Source: Pseudomonadota bacterium | GTDB lineage: Bacteria; Pseudomonadota; Gammaproteobacteria; Xanthomonadales; Xanthomonadaceae | Assembly (NCBI GenBank): GCA_018242365.1 | Contig: JAFECB010000031.1 | Location: 1-64,000, forward strand | DNA length: 64,000 nucleotides | Direction of reading: 5' to 3' | Part shown: one piece after another, positions 1 through 7,228 of the stretch | How positions within the stretch are numbered: the first letter of the stretch is position 1 | Layout: every line of letters starts with the position of its first letter | Notes under the pieces: model-generated | Databases searched by the model: none | What the model was told of the DNA's origin: nothing | What the model saw: only the letters and a program-made list of their open reading frames with translations | Made by a program: the position numbers and the translations under genes

Positions 1-112
1 CTGAGCCAGCCAGGCAAACAGCCACGCACAAGAGCAGAAGGATGGCGATTGGCAGCCTGATCAGCCAATGCAACGTCCGATGCTGCACTTCCTGTGGCGT
101 GAACTCTTCCAT
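1..112 (-). CDS. Integron cassette gene, N-terminal part of a small membrane protein (cut by window edge)
   Basis: Only the first 37 codons are inside the window; the gene runs off the left edge on the minus strand. The ATG lies just upstream of the attC of the next cassette, as expected for an integron gene read from the attI side. The peptide starts MEEFTPQEVQ and has a hydrophobic stretch from about residue 17 (LIRLPIAILLLLCVAVCLAG), so an N-terminal membrane anchor is likely. I do not recognise a family. Confidence 0.6.
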   Translation of the reverse strand, partial: MEEFTPQEVQHRTLHWLIRLPIAILLLLCVAVCLAGS

Positions 113-119
113 TGATGGC

Positions 120-223
120 TAACGCTTGAGTTAAGCCGACCGGCGTAGCGGCGGCAAACAAGAAAGACCCAGCCTTAGCACATTGCCGCCGCGAAGCTGG
201 GTCGGCTTGAACGAATTGTTAGG
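120..223 (-). repeat. attC site 1 (long type)
   Basis: On the minus strand it starts CCTAACAATTCG and ends GGCGTTA-like (AAGCGTTA), with inverted arms GGTCGGCTT/AAGCCGACC around a variable centre. This is the architecture of integron attC recombination sites. At about 104 nt it is nearly identical to the site at 3081-3184. It belongs to the cassette carrying the gene at 219-590. Confidence 0.92.
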
Positions 224-590
224 CCACACCGCTGGCGGCCAAATAAATGCAAAGTATAAAAAACGCGATTGAGCCGAAGAGATAGGAGTAGACAAGCGGA
301 AATTCTTTCAACCCCGGGACGTTATCTGAAAATTTTGCGTAAGAGAAGCTAGCTGGGTGTGCGTGATAGATGCGGATGACAATGAAAAAGGCGCACGCGC
401 TAACTGCAAATGGTATGCCAACGAAGAGCCATTCTGACATTGCATTAGGAGGTAGAAGGATTAAGAAGCTAAAGACATTGAGGCCTTGAAAGGCGCTGAA
501 ACCAGTTGCGGCGCCGTCTGGTCGCTCTGTTTGAGCTGTTGTCATGCGATAGTGCCACTGACGGTAGGAAAGTGCGATGGCGGTGTACAT
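219..590 (-). CDS. Integron cassette protein, predicted membrane protein of unknown function
   Basis: A 123-residue product, with its stop codon inside the R'' end of the following attC, typical of a compact cassette. Hydrophobic segments at about residues 38-48, 54-73 and 103-120 suggest two or three membrane spans. Residue 16 (MTTAQTERPD) is an alternative start at about 545; the first 15 residues carry no obvious signal. No family is recognised. Orientation toward attC means it would be read from an integron promoter near attI or from its own promoter. Confidence 0.6.
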   Translation of the reverse strand: MYTAIALSYRQWHYRMTTAQTERPDGAATGFSAFQGLNVFSFLILLPPNAMSEWLFVGIPFAVSACAFFIVIRIYHAHPASFSYAKFSDNVPGLKEFPLVYSYLFGSIAFFILCIYLAASGVA

Positions 591-615
591 GGCGGCAAAA
601 TTCTCTAGTGTGGCC

Positions 616-720
616 TAACGCCTGAGTTAAGCCGACCCGCTGCACGGCGGCAATAGAGCACGAACATACCTGAAAAATTTGCCGCCGTGAAGCGGGTTCG
701 GCTTGAACGAATTGTTAGAG
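616..720 (-). repeat. attC site 2 (long type)
   Basis: Same outer boxes as the other attC sites (CTAACAATTCGTTCAAGCC on the minus strand at one end, GGCTTAACTCAGGCGTTA at the other). The inner arms are GGCGGCAA/TTGCCGCC. Length is about 105 nt. It closes the cassette with the gene at 715-1059. Confidence 0.92.
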
Positions 721-1059
721 GCCAAACTCGTGAATCGCAAACAAGCCCACAGCAAGCGTTGCGAACTGAAGCAAACAATACGCGCCAGCAGCAAATATTG
801 CGAACGTGCGCATGAGTGGCGGTTTTGATGAGGAAGCCCGACGAACGGCGATGGCAGAAAGGATTGAATGAGCCGCACCAGCCACCAGAGGGCTAAACAA
901 GAGCAACCCGACGGCAGTCGTTGATGCTCCATTGCCTTTTGCTGCGAGATAGATACCTGCAGACAGTGCGAAAGAAATTGCTACCGCACCTACAACTAGG
1001 AACGTAAATGCAGCGCCAAGCCCGGCGGCACCAGTGACTGCTCGTGAAATAGCCTGCAT
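715..1059 (-). CDS. Integron cassette protein, small polytopic membrane protein
   Basis: About 114 residues starting MQAISRAVTGAAG, with roughly three hydrophobic spans (about residues 9-38, 46-67 and 83-107): small, Ala/Gly-rich, no recognised domain. The frame is open further upstream but that part lies in the neighbouring attC, so an internal start is chosen. A GTG two codons earlier (about 1065) sits at better spacing from an AAAGGAAAC ribosome-binding stretch and may be the true start. The stop codon overlaps attC site 2. Confidence 0.6.
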   Translation of the reverse strand: MQAISRAVTGAAGLGAAFTFLVVGAVAISFALSAGIYLAAKGNGASTTAVGLLLFSPLVAGAAHSILSAIAVRRASSSKPPLMRTFAIFAAGAYCLLQFATLAVGLFAIHEFGL

Positions 1060-1083
1060 TGCCACGAAGTTTCCTTTGGCCTC

Positions 1084-1189
1084 TAACGCCTGAGTTAAGC
1101 CGGGCCGCTTTGCGGCCACGGCAGAGTGACCATGTTACGACGCTCTGCCGAGGCCGCGAAGCGGGCTCGGCTTGAACGAATTGTTAGAC
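1084..1189 (-). repeat. attC site 3 (long type)
   Basis: Same conserved ends as its neighbours, with the centre replaced by GGCCGC and GGCAGAG/CTCTGCC arms. About 106 nt long. It closes the cassette carrying the gene at 1190-2029. Confidence 0.92.
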
Positions 1190-2029
1190 CTATGAAATCT
1201 CTGCGATCGTGTGATTGAGGGTGTCCTGCATCGCTTTCAGTCCCGACGTCATTCGTTGTCTCAACTCATTGACGTCTGTAGAGAGTTCCAGCTCGGCCCT
1301 CAGCGCTACGATAAGGGGAATCTGAGCCTGAACTATTTGCTCAGACTCGCGGAGCATCTCCAGGGTGTATTGCTTCTGGAGCGCCAACCTGCGATCAAGC
1401 GCATCCAGCATTTGCTTGCCGTGATGCTGGAACTCCTCAGTTGCCTTGGCGCTCTGTTCTGTCAGTAATGCGAAGCGTGGTTCATTAAAGGACTCCTGTT
1501 CAAGCAGTCGCTTCTGATCCGCCAAGATTGCGTCGAACCTCTCCTTGGCAGAGTCTCTAAGTAGCTGATGGTATTCGGCTTCAAGCTTCTCGTTGAACAT
1601 CGGCTGCGCCTTCACGATCAGGCTCAAGGTCACCTGATTAATTCGTTGCAGGACGTCCGCCATTATTTTTGAAGTATCCTTCTCCGCAACCAGTTGGCAT
1701 TTCCCGCCTGTCGTGTTGAGTGCAATAAGCGGCGCGGTGAGGTTGTCCGTTCTTGGGTCAAGATTTGGGATCGTGCCTAGATGAGCCATGGCATTGCTCA
1801 TTTCTGACGCCGCTGTCATATACAAGTCGCGGCGAATATTGGTGATTCGCTCCTTGGTCTTCTGTTGGGCCTCATGCTGGTGTTGCTGATGCAGGCGCTT
1901 GGTGTTTCCTCGATTCGATACGAGTACACCGATGAGCGTGATTATTGATGCGATGACGCCTGACCAAATGACATTGGGTACTGACTCAATCCAGCGGAAG
2001 ATTGGTGTCCAGTCGAGCTGCCAGTTCAT
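1190..2029 (-). CDS. Integron cassette protein, single-span membrane protein with long coiled-coil tail
   Basis: A 279-residue product, the largest cassette gene here. ATG at 2029 (MNWQLDWTPI) lies just outside attC site 4. One membrane span is predicted at about residues 17-38 (VPNVIWSGVIASIITLIGVL). A charged, Gln/Lys/Glu-rich region follows and is predicted largely helical, with heptad-like runs at about 38-66 and 165-265. The layout is that of an anchored cytoplasmic coiled-coil protein. No catalytic motif is visible and no family is recognised. Confidence 0.65.
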   Translation of the reverse strand: MNWQLDWTPIFRWIESVPNVIWSGVIASIITLIGVLVSNRGNTKRLHQQHQHEAQQKTKERITNIRRDLYMTAASEMSNAMAHLGTIPNLDPRTDNLTAPLIALNTTGGKCQLVAEKDTSKIMADVLQRINQVTLSLIVKAQPMFNEKLEAEYHQLLRDSAKERFDAILADQKRLLEQESFNEPRFALLTEQSAKATEEFQHHGKQMLDALDRRLALQKQYTLEMLRESEQIVQAQIPLIVALRAELELSTDVNELRQRMTSGLKAMQDTLNHTIAEIS

Positions 2030-2034
2030 AGGTC

Positions 2035-2090
2035 TAACGCCTGAATTAAGCCGCGCCGCGAAGCGGCGTCGGCTTGAATGAATTGTTAGG
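2035..2090 (-). repeat. attC site 4 (short type)
   Basis: A 56-nt site, essentially a bare hairpin: TAACGCCTGAATTAAGCC, a GCGCCGC/GCGGCG stem, then GGCTTGAATGAATTGTTAG on the plus strand. It is identical in sequence to the site at 4124-4179 and close to the short attC sites of mobile-integron resistance cassettes. Confidence 0.93.
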
Positions 2091-2093
2091 TGC

Positions 2094-2621
2094 TCAGCTT
2101 GAGCTGCGCCACCCACCGATTGTGTCTCTGATGCGAATGAAGTCAGGGCGAACTCGGGAGACCAAGACTAGTGACTCCACGTCCGACATGGTTACGCCAG
2201 TGAACTTGCAACGATTGAAATATGCGCGGAGCTTTTGTTGCTGGACTTTTGATGGTCGTGGATCACAGGCAACCCAGTAGATGATATGAACCAACGCGTC
2301 GTGATGCTTTCCCTCTAGCCGAAGAATGTCAGCAAGCGGTTGGCTGACGGATGAGTCGATTGCCAGCGTTTGAGCCGGGGTGAAGCGCTCACGAATGGCA
2401 TGCTGGAGATAATGCTCCTTCATCTCCTGATAAAAACCCCAAGCAGCGTTGAAGTCACCGCTGTCTTTTGCGGCTCTCGCTTTGTCGCCTGCGATAGCAG
2501 CCTTGCCGAGGTAGTCATGCCGCTGAAAGTTATCAATTAGGCGTGCAGAAAATTCCTCGAAGCTTTCCTCTATGTCAGCGGGCTTCTGCTCTTTTCGCTT
2601 GAAGATGTCGAAAAGTCTCAT
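2094..2621 (-). CDS. Integron cassette protein, soluble, unknown function
   Basis: A 175-residue soluble product from ATG at 2621 (MRLFDIFKRKEQK); a GTG two codons upstream is also possible. The protein is charged and helical in appearance. The stretch at about 40-130 has the look of helical-pair repeats (GDKARAAKDSGDFNAAWGFY), suggesting a TPR-like helical fold, but no catalytic motif is seen and the assignment is only structural. The gene ends a few bases from the short attC site 4. Confidence 0.6.
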   Translation of the reverse strand: MRLFDIFKRKEQKPADIEESFEEFSARLIDNFQRHDYLGKAAIAGDKARAAKDSGDFNAAWGFYQEMKEHYLQHAIRERFTPAQTLAIDSSVSQPLADILRLEGKHHDALVHIIYWVACDPRPSKVQQQKLRAYFNRCKFTGVTMSDVESLVLVSRVRPDFIRIRDTIGGWRSSS

Positions 2622-2628
2622 GAGCACC

Positions 2629-2733
2629 TAACGCTTGAGTTAAGCCGACCGGCGTAGCGGCGGCGAAGGAGAACGAACGTGACTGAAAAACTTGATGCCG
2701 CGAAGCTGGGTCGGCTTGAACGAATTGTTAGCC
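2629..2733 (-). repeat. attC site 5 (long type)
   Basis: About 105 nt with the conserved ends; the inner part is related to sites 1 and 6 (GACCGGCGTAGCGGCGGC arm). It belongs to the cassette whose gene (2755-3090) is inverted. Confidence 0.9.
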
Positions 2734-2754
2734 GTCATGGCTAAGGAGGAAACG

Positions 2755-3090
2755 ATGGAAGTGAAACACACTTTAGGCCCCTGGCGGATGTTGCCGCCGA
2801 GCATTGGGGTTGATGCGAATTGGCACGTGACAGATAGCGGTGACACGTTTGTGGCGCATGTGTTTGGGTTCAATCATTCGGTTGACGAGAAGTCTAAAGC
2901 CAACGCCCGCATGATTGCAGCATCGCCAGCACTCAACGTCGGCGCGATTGCGATGCTTGAGGCCATCGAGTCCGCATATCAGATCATCAGAGAATGGCCG
3001 GATGATCGCATCTATGACGAGCTGCCGTCTAGCGGCATTGCAAATGCCTACTTCCGACTGCGCGATGCAGTGATGACGGCTAACGCCTGA
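2755..3090 (+). CDS. Inverted integron cassette gene, phage-type small protein
   Basis: A 111-residue product on the plus strand, opposite to every other cassette gene here. The start at 2755 is set by a near-perfect ribosome-binding site (AAGGAGG, then AAACG, then ATG). The stop TGA lies inside attC site 6. The sequence has the hallmarks of a small protein family common in phages: HTLGPW near the N-terminus, then NARMIAASPALNVGAIAMLE, resembling the frequent NARLIAAAPELL motif. The function of that family is unknown. An integron promoter would transcribe its antisense strand, so it probably carries its own promoter. Confidence 0.7.
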   Translation: MEVKHTLGPWRMLPPSIGVDANWHVTDSGDTFVAHVFGFNHSVDEKSKANARMIAASPALNVGAIAMLEAIESAYQIIREWPDDRIYDELPSSGIANAYFRLRDAVMTANA

Positions 3091-3184
3091 GTTAAGCCGA
3101 CCGGCGGAGCGGCGGCAAACAAGAACGACCCAACCTTAGCACATTGCCGCCGCGAAGCTGGGTCGGCTTGAACGAATTGTTAGG
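3081..3184 (-). repeat. attC site 6 (long type)
   Basis: About 104 nt, nearly identical to attC site 1 over its whole length, including the central CCTTAGCACATTGCCGCC segment. It closes the cassette with the gene at 3180-3569. Confidence 0.92.
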
Positions 3185-3569
3185 GCCCGCGCTCTTGAAG
3201 CTCCGAAACAAACCCAGAGACTCGCCATGAGTCATCATGTGCCTGATAGGCAACGACGCGCTCGCCGACACCATGAGATGCCCCAGTACAACGGTTTACT
3301 TTGACTGTCAGATTTGTGATTGGCGTTCCTTTGCGCGTCTCAGTTACAACTATGCGAAAAATCCGATCACCTGCCACTACCCGACTCAGAGCGTCAATTT
3401 CTGTCGTGCCTTGTTGGAGTGAGTCAAGTTCCGGGATGATCACGCTTGATATTCGGCCAACAATGACTGTGTCCGACAATTCAAATTGAGCTTCCGGTGA
3501 AAGCTCGCGACATGCATTGGCGATTGAAGGCCATAAAAGTAAGGCTGCCAGAAACACCGAAAGTCTCAT
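3180..3569 (-). CDS. Integron cassette protein, secreted, unknown function
   Basis: 129 residues from the ATG at 3569. The first 19 residues (MRLSVFLAALLLWPSIANA) form a classical signal peptide ending in an ANA-C cleavage context. The mature protein begins CRELSPEAQFELSDTVIVGR. This, with a later Cys, resembles the TIMP/netrin-like beta-barrel proteins of bacteria (Cys right after the signal peptide, then a D-x-V-hydrophobic-x-G strand), but the match is only by eye. An exported location is the firm part of the call. Confidence 0.65.
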   Translation of the reverse strand: MRLSVFLAALLLWPSIANACRELSPEAQFELSDTVIVGRISSVIIPELDSLQQGTTEIDALSRVVAGDRIFRIVVTETRKGTPITNLTVKVNRCTGASHGVGERVVAYQAHDDSWRVSGFVSELQERGP

Positions 3570-3577
3570 GTGGGCCC

Positions 3578-3681
3578 TAACGCCTGAGTTAAGCCGGGCC
3601 GATGAGCGGCCGCGGCGTTGGGACAATCTTAGCGCCAGCGCCGAGGCCGCGAAGCGGACTCGGCTTGAACGAATTGTTAGG
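3578..3681 (-). repeat. attC site 7 (long type)
   Basis: About 104 nt. Conserved outer boxes as in the others; centre rich in GGCCGC and GGCGCT-like arms, related to site 3. It closes the cassette with the VOC-family gene. Confidence 0.92.
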
Positions 3682-4099
3682 CGGACCCGAGGATGTATGG
3701 AACAGACCCGTTGTACTGGAGCAGATCCCAGAGGTTGCCGTACAGATCCTTGAACACGGCCACGGTGCCATATGCTTCTTCAGAAGGTGGACGAGCAAAC
3801 TCGACGCCCGCTGCTACAAAGCGGTTGTAATCACGCCAGAAGTCATCAGTTTGCAGAAACAAAAAGACCCGGCCACCAGTTTGGTTTCCGACAAGGTCGC
3901 GTTGCTCTGGGGTGCTGGCACGAGCCAGCAGCAGTGATGTGCCTGGACTGCCTGGCGGGGCGACAACAACCCAACGCTTATTCTGCTCCGGTCGGGGTGA
4001 GTCTTCGAGCAGTTCAAAGCCGAGGGTGCCGACATAGAAGGCGATAGCTTCGTCGTACTCACGGACTACAAGAGAGATATGAGCGATTGCTTGTTGCAT
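3677..4099 (-). CDS. VOC-family (glyoxalase/extradiol dioxygenase fold) cassette protein
   Basis: 140 residues with the paired beta-alpha-beta-beta-beta layout of the vicinal-oxygen-chelate superfamily. It opens HISLVVREYDEAIAFYVGTLGFELLEDS, and the second half has VFKDLYGNLWDLLQ, where a metal-binding Glu is often found but here Asp/Leu are seen. The His near the N-terminus (HISLVV) fits the first metal ligand. Such proteins include glyoxalases, bleomycin/fosfomycin-type resistance proteins and many of unknown substrate; nothing here fixes the substrate. This is the second cassette from attI. Confidence 0.85.
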   Translation of the reverse strand: MQQAIAHISLVVREYDEAIAFYVGTLGFELLEDSPRPEQNKRWVVVAPPGSPGTSLLLARASTPEQRDLVGNQTGGRVFLFLQTDDFWRDYNRFVAAGVEFARPPSEEAYGTVAVFKDLYGNLWDLLQYNGSVPYILGSA

Positions 4100-4123
4100 G
4101 CGCGATGATTCTCCGTGGACGCC

Positions 4124-4179
4124 TAACGCCTGAATTAAGCCGCGCCGCGAAGCGGCGTCGGCTTGAATGAATTGTTAGG
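4124..4179 (-). repeat. attC site 8 (short type)
   Basis: A 56-nt site identical to attC site 4 (2035-2090). It closes the cassette next to attI. The upstream gene's reading frame runs into it. Confidence 0.93.
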
Positions 4180-4647
4180 CCCATGACATGACAGCAGTTG
4201 CTCAAGCTGATGCCACGCGGCTAGAAAACGCTTGGCGTCTTGTGATTTAGGTGAATCGTAGCTGCTCGAAGTGGACCTGAACTCGCGCTCGCCTTTGCGA
4301 ATAGTTATGGATCTAAATGGACCATCTAGAACTTGTGGTTCATCTGGATCAACAATCGATGGCAGTCCGGAAGTGATTGCGAATGCTTGTTCAGCCACAG
4401 AGGCTGCAGTTGCGGAAGGCATTCTGCACAAAGTTGATACGCCGTCAGTCGCGCGATCTTTCTGGCTGGTGATGTTGTACTCATCAAACACGACTGATCC
4501 GCTCTCTAAAAGGGTCGTCGAGTGAACGTGCACGGCGGGGCCGGCGATATGGTCATACAGCTTGATGGTGGCGTTCTGTGCGCAAGCCGATGCAAAAACT
4601 GGGACAAGACCAGCTAGAACCAGCACGCGCAGATGACTTTTCTTCAT
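4135..4647 (-). CDS. First integron cassette: predicted lipoprotein with attC-encoded C-terminal tail
   Basis: 170 residues from ATG at 4647 (MKKSHLRVLVLAGL). A signal peptide ends in FASAC, which fits a lipobox with Cys22 as the lipidated residue. The mature part has no recognised domain; two further Cys are present. The frame has no stop before the attC, so the last residues (NNSFKPTPLRGAA) are translated from the recombination site itself. Being first after attI, it should be the best expressed cassette. The function is unknown. Confidence 0.65.
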   Translation of the reverse strand: MKKSHLRVLVLAGLVPVFASACAQNATIKLYDHIAGPAVHVHSTTLLESGSVVFDEYNITSQKDRATDGVSTLCRMPSATAASVAEQAFAITSGLPSIVDPDEPQVLDGPFRSITIRKGEREFRSTSSSYDSPKSQDAKRFLAAWHQLEQLLSCHGPNNSFKPTPLRGAA

Positions 4648-4650
4648 GGG

Positions 4651-4720
4651 CCTAACGCCTAGTAGACCCCAGCGAGGGGGTGTAGGGGGCATGTTGAGGC
4701 TTCTAGGTGGTGCTGGTCAA
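4651..4720 (-). other. attI recombination site region
   Basis: At 4650-4657 the cassette array ends in the integrase core box (GGCGTTAGG on the minus strand). No attC-like inverted arms follow; instead there is a GGGGG/CCCCC-rich stretch leading to the integrase gene. This is where the attI site and the cassette promoter would be expected. The inner boundary is an estimate, and no promoter boxes could be assigned with confidence. Confidence 0.7.
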
Positions 4721-4814
4721 GGGCTTTTCCTAGCTGTAATCAATCGTTTGCCTGATTTGCGGCGATGTCTAGGCACTTACATTGAGCGCCCTATGGCCAA
4801 ACAATCGGGGTTGT

Positions 4815-5828
4815 ATGGGATACGCGCACGATGTCAGGGGTGTAGTCGGTAAGTCGAAAATTGAGCGCGTTCCGAGCTTGATAGGCGAGGTTCGGCGAAA
4901 ATTGCATGCAAAACGCTACAGTTTGCGTACAGAGCAAGCCTATCTTGGGTGGATTCGTCGGTTCATATTGGCCAATGGGAAACGGCATCCACGGGAGCTT
5001 GGGGGTGCCGAAGTCGATGACTTCCTGAGCCGGCTGGCGGTGGATGGGCAGGTGGCGGCAAGTACGCAGAACCAAGCGCTGTCTGCGCTACTGTTTCTGT
5101 ACCGGGAGGTGTTGCAGGTTGAATTGCCGTGGATGGATTCGGTACTCCGGGCAAAGCGGCCGCGGCGATTGCCAACGGTACTTTCACTCGAAGAAGTCCG
5201 ACGCCTGTTATCCATGATGGATGGCCGGCCATGGTTGCTTGCCAGTTTGTTGTATGGCACGGGCATGCGATTGATGGAGTGCCTGCGGCTGCGAGTCAAG
5301 GATGTGGATTTTTCACGAAATGAAATCCTGATCCGAAATGGAAAGGGGGCGAAGGATCGGCGCACGATGTTGCCGCGCGCATTGGAGGAGCCGTTACGGC
5401 ATGAGGTTGAACGGGCGCGTGTGCTTCATGCCAGGGACTTGTTGGAGGGGCTTGGCGAGACGCCTCTACCCTTTGCACTGGCTTACAAGTATCCGAATGC
5501 CGCCAAGGAATTCGGCTGGCAATACGTCTTTCCTTCCGAGCATCTCTCTGCCGATCCTCGGACCGGCCGGGTGCATCGCCATCATGTTGATGATGCGGTG
5601 CTTTCCAGGGCGATCAAGCATGCCCGAGCGCAGGCGGGGATCGAAAAGCTGCTGAGTGCACACACATTGCGTCATTCCTTCGCTACTCATTTGCTGGAAG
5701 CCGGATATGACATTCGCACGATCCAGGAACTGCTCGGACACAAGGATGTGGCGACGACGCAGATTTATACCCATGTCCTGAATCGTGGAGGGCGGGGTGT
5801 GCGCAGTCCGTTGGATGTCGGTTATTGA
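4815..5828 (+). CDS. intI: Integron integrase IntI
   Basis: Tyrosine recombinase that inserts and excises gene cassettes by attI x attC exchange. From ATG 4815 the product is 337 residues, the usual IntI length; the frame is open upstream but only with a TTG start. All catalytic residues are present: Arg152 ([16 protein letters not shown]), His283 and Arg286 ([15 protein letters not shown]), His309 (ELLGHKD) and Tyr318 (TTQIYTHV). The IntI-specific extra helix is seen at about 220-260 ([20 protein letters not shown], then [13 protein letters not shown]), which separates it from XerC/D. It is divergent from the cassettes, the classical integron layout. A small hairpin (TGTGCC...GGCACA, 5829-5848) directly follows the stop codon. 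Confidence 0.96.
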   Translation: MGYAHDVRGVVGKSKIERVPSLIGEVRRKLHAKRYSLRTEQAYLGWIRRFILANGKRHPRELGGAEVDDFLSRLAVDGQVAASTQNQALSALLFLYREVLQVELPWMDSVLRAKRPRRLPTVLSLEEVRRLLSMMDGRPWLLASLLYGTGMRLMECLRLRVKDVDFSRNEILIRNGKGAKDRRTMLPRALEEPLRHEVERARVLHARDLLEGLGETPLPFALAYKYPNAAKEFGWQYVFPSEHLSADPRTGRVHRHHVDDAVLSRAIKHARAQAGIEKLLSAHTLRHSFATHLLEAGYDIRTIQELLGHKDVATTQIYTHVLNRGGRGVRSPLDVGY

Positions 5829-5933
5829 TGTGCCCGAGTAGCGGCACATGAAGGCAATACCCTTGAGCAGTCCGTCTCGTCTGTTGGCGTCGCTGTCACG
5901 ATAGCCGAAGCAATCGGATGCCGTACGTATCGT

Positions 5934-6494
5934 TCAAGGTGTCGTTGGCTTGATTTCGAGTGTTGCTGCAGGTGCTGGTCCACGTTCGAGGGAGTGGATC
6001 CGGACTTCGGACGATCCGATGATTGCGGAGACGGGCTTCCCCCCTACTGGGCTGGTATTGAGCGGGAATGTCTTGTCCTGATCACCGATGGCCGGGGCCC
6101 AGTGCAATTGGATTTCGGCGTTGCCGGCCCAGATGCATTGCACGTCAGGGGGGCAGCGTGAATCGTTGAGGAGTTTCAGGTAGGTCAAGTGGCTGCCGTC
6201 GCCAAGGCGTGCGTTTTCACCTTGTTTGAGTGTCAGTGTGCGCGGGGTATCCGCCTGTGCTTGTGAGGGATCGTTACCCATGGTGTGCTCCGTGGGAGAT
6301 GATGCTGTTGTTTGATTCGGCGGTGCACCGTTAGGTCGCGGGTTCGTGGATGCGCTTGGCGGTGCTCGGGTCAAATCGGCAATATTGCTGTCACGCTCCG
6401 TTGCAGTCGGCGACGAGGTCTGGCTATTGCTGATGCAGCCGACCAGCAGGATGGATGCACTGAGCAAGGCGAGATTTTGGGTGAAATCGCGCAT
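5934..6494 (-). CDS. Predicted lipoprotein, unknown function
   Basis: 186 residues from ATG 6494 (MRDFTQNLALL). The signal sequence ends in a lipobox LLVGC with Cys20. A low-complexity Ser/Thr/Pro/Asn linker follows to about residue 80. The C-terminal domain (about 85-186) contains LKQGENARLGDG and SRCPPDVQCIWAGNAEI, a Cys-pair motif (C-x5-C-x-W-x-G) seen in small exported proteins of this family of bacteria. It may bind a ligand outside the cytoplasm, but no activity can be assigned. It lies last in a minus-strand run that starts at mfd. Confidence 0.7.
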   Translation of the reverse strand: MRDFTQNLALLSASILLVGCISNSQTSSPTATERDSNIADLTRAPPSASTNPRPNGAPPNQTTASSPTEHTMGNDPSQAQADTPRTLTLKQGENARLGDGSHLTYLKLLNDSRCPPDVQCIWAGNAEIQLHWAPAIGDQDKTFPLNTSPVGGKPVSAIIGSSEVRIHSLERGPAPAATLEIKPTTP

Positions 6495-6554
6495 CGAACG
6501 TCCTCCAGGAAAAGCCAAGTACTGCCATGATGCGACAAAGTGGCTCGCGGGGTC

Positions 6555-7220
6555 TCACGTCGGTGTGGCGAACCGAAGTGGTTCCGGGAGTCGATATCGT
6601 GTGACGTAACGCATGACGAGGCCCGGGGCCGACGCCAGCGAAACGCGGTGGCCGGGCGCGACCACCAACGGAGCTTCGCCCACCTTGCTGCGTAACAGCC
6701 AGCCGACCTGCATCTTGCCATCACGCAATGGGGTGAACGCGCCGCGCATTTCATGCAGGGCAAGCCTTGACGTGCCGATGAGGGTGGATTGGCTGATGCC
6801 GACGCTGGGAAGGTTTGCAGCCAGGGCGAAGTGGGAGGCCACGCCGAAGCGACGCGGATGGTCGATGCCGTGGCCAGCGACGAAGGCAAGGTCGGGGCGC
6901 TGTGACAACGATTCCAGTGCCTCCAGCATCGCCGGCAGGAAGCGGAAGCCGAGCAGGTCGGGGTTGTTCGGCATGCGGGAGGGGGCGCGTGTCTCGCGCT
7001 GCTCAAGAACCTCCATCGTGTCCGCATCCAGCAGGACCACCTTGGCGTGGATGCTGGCTGCATCGGCACCGTCATCACTTTCCGCATCGACACGGAACCC
7101 TGCCACGGTGCGCAGCGGTTTTGCGAACCCATCGCGCAGCATGACTTGTGCGGCGAGGTCATTCTGACGGGCATACAGGGTGTCGATCTGCCCATTCCAT
7201 GTGGGAGGTTGGCTGTTCAT
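6555..7220 (-). CDS. Endonuclease V-like protein, catalytic residues lost (probable pseudoenzyme)
   Basis: 221 residues that align without gaps to bacterial endonuclease V (Nfi), the deoxyinosine-repair enzyme, over its conserved core: AGHGIDHPRRFGVASHF, APGHRVSL and YRLPEPLRFA. The active site is gone. The metal-binding Asp of the AGxD motif is Arg43 (VAGFRV), the Glu of the SFRE motif is Phe94 (GFRFLPA), and the Asp of DGHG is Ala115 (FVAGHG). The DNA wedge PYIP reads PNNP (84-87), and the Lys after GVA is replaced (GISQS). The frame is intact, with normal codon use. Cleavage activity is unlikely; a binding or regulatory role is possible. Confidence 0.88.
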   Translation of the reverse strand: MNSQPPTWNGQIDTLYARQNDLAAQVMLRDGFAKPLRTVAGFRVDAESDDGADAASIHAKVVLLDADTMEVLEQRETRAPSRMPNNPDLLGFRFLPAMLEALESLSQRPDLAFVAGHGIDHPRRFGVASHFALAANLPSVGISQSTLIGTSRLALHEMRGAFTPLRDGKMQVGWLLRSKVGEAPLVVAPGHRVSLASAPGLVMRYVTRYRLPEPLRFATPT

Positions 7221-7228
7221 GGCCTGAT

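Noticed and set aside
4700..4815. LexA box in front of the integron integrase
   Set aside because: Scanned for a CTG-N10-CAG type operator near the start; none convincing was seen.
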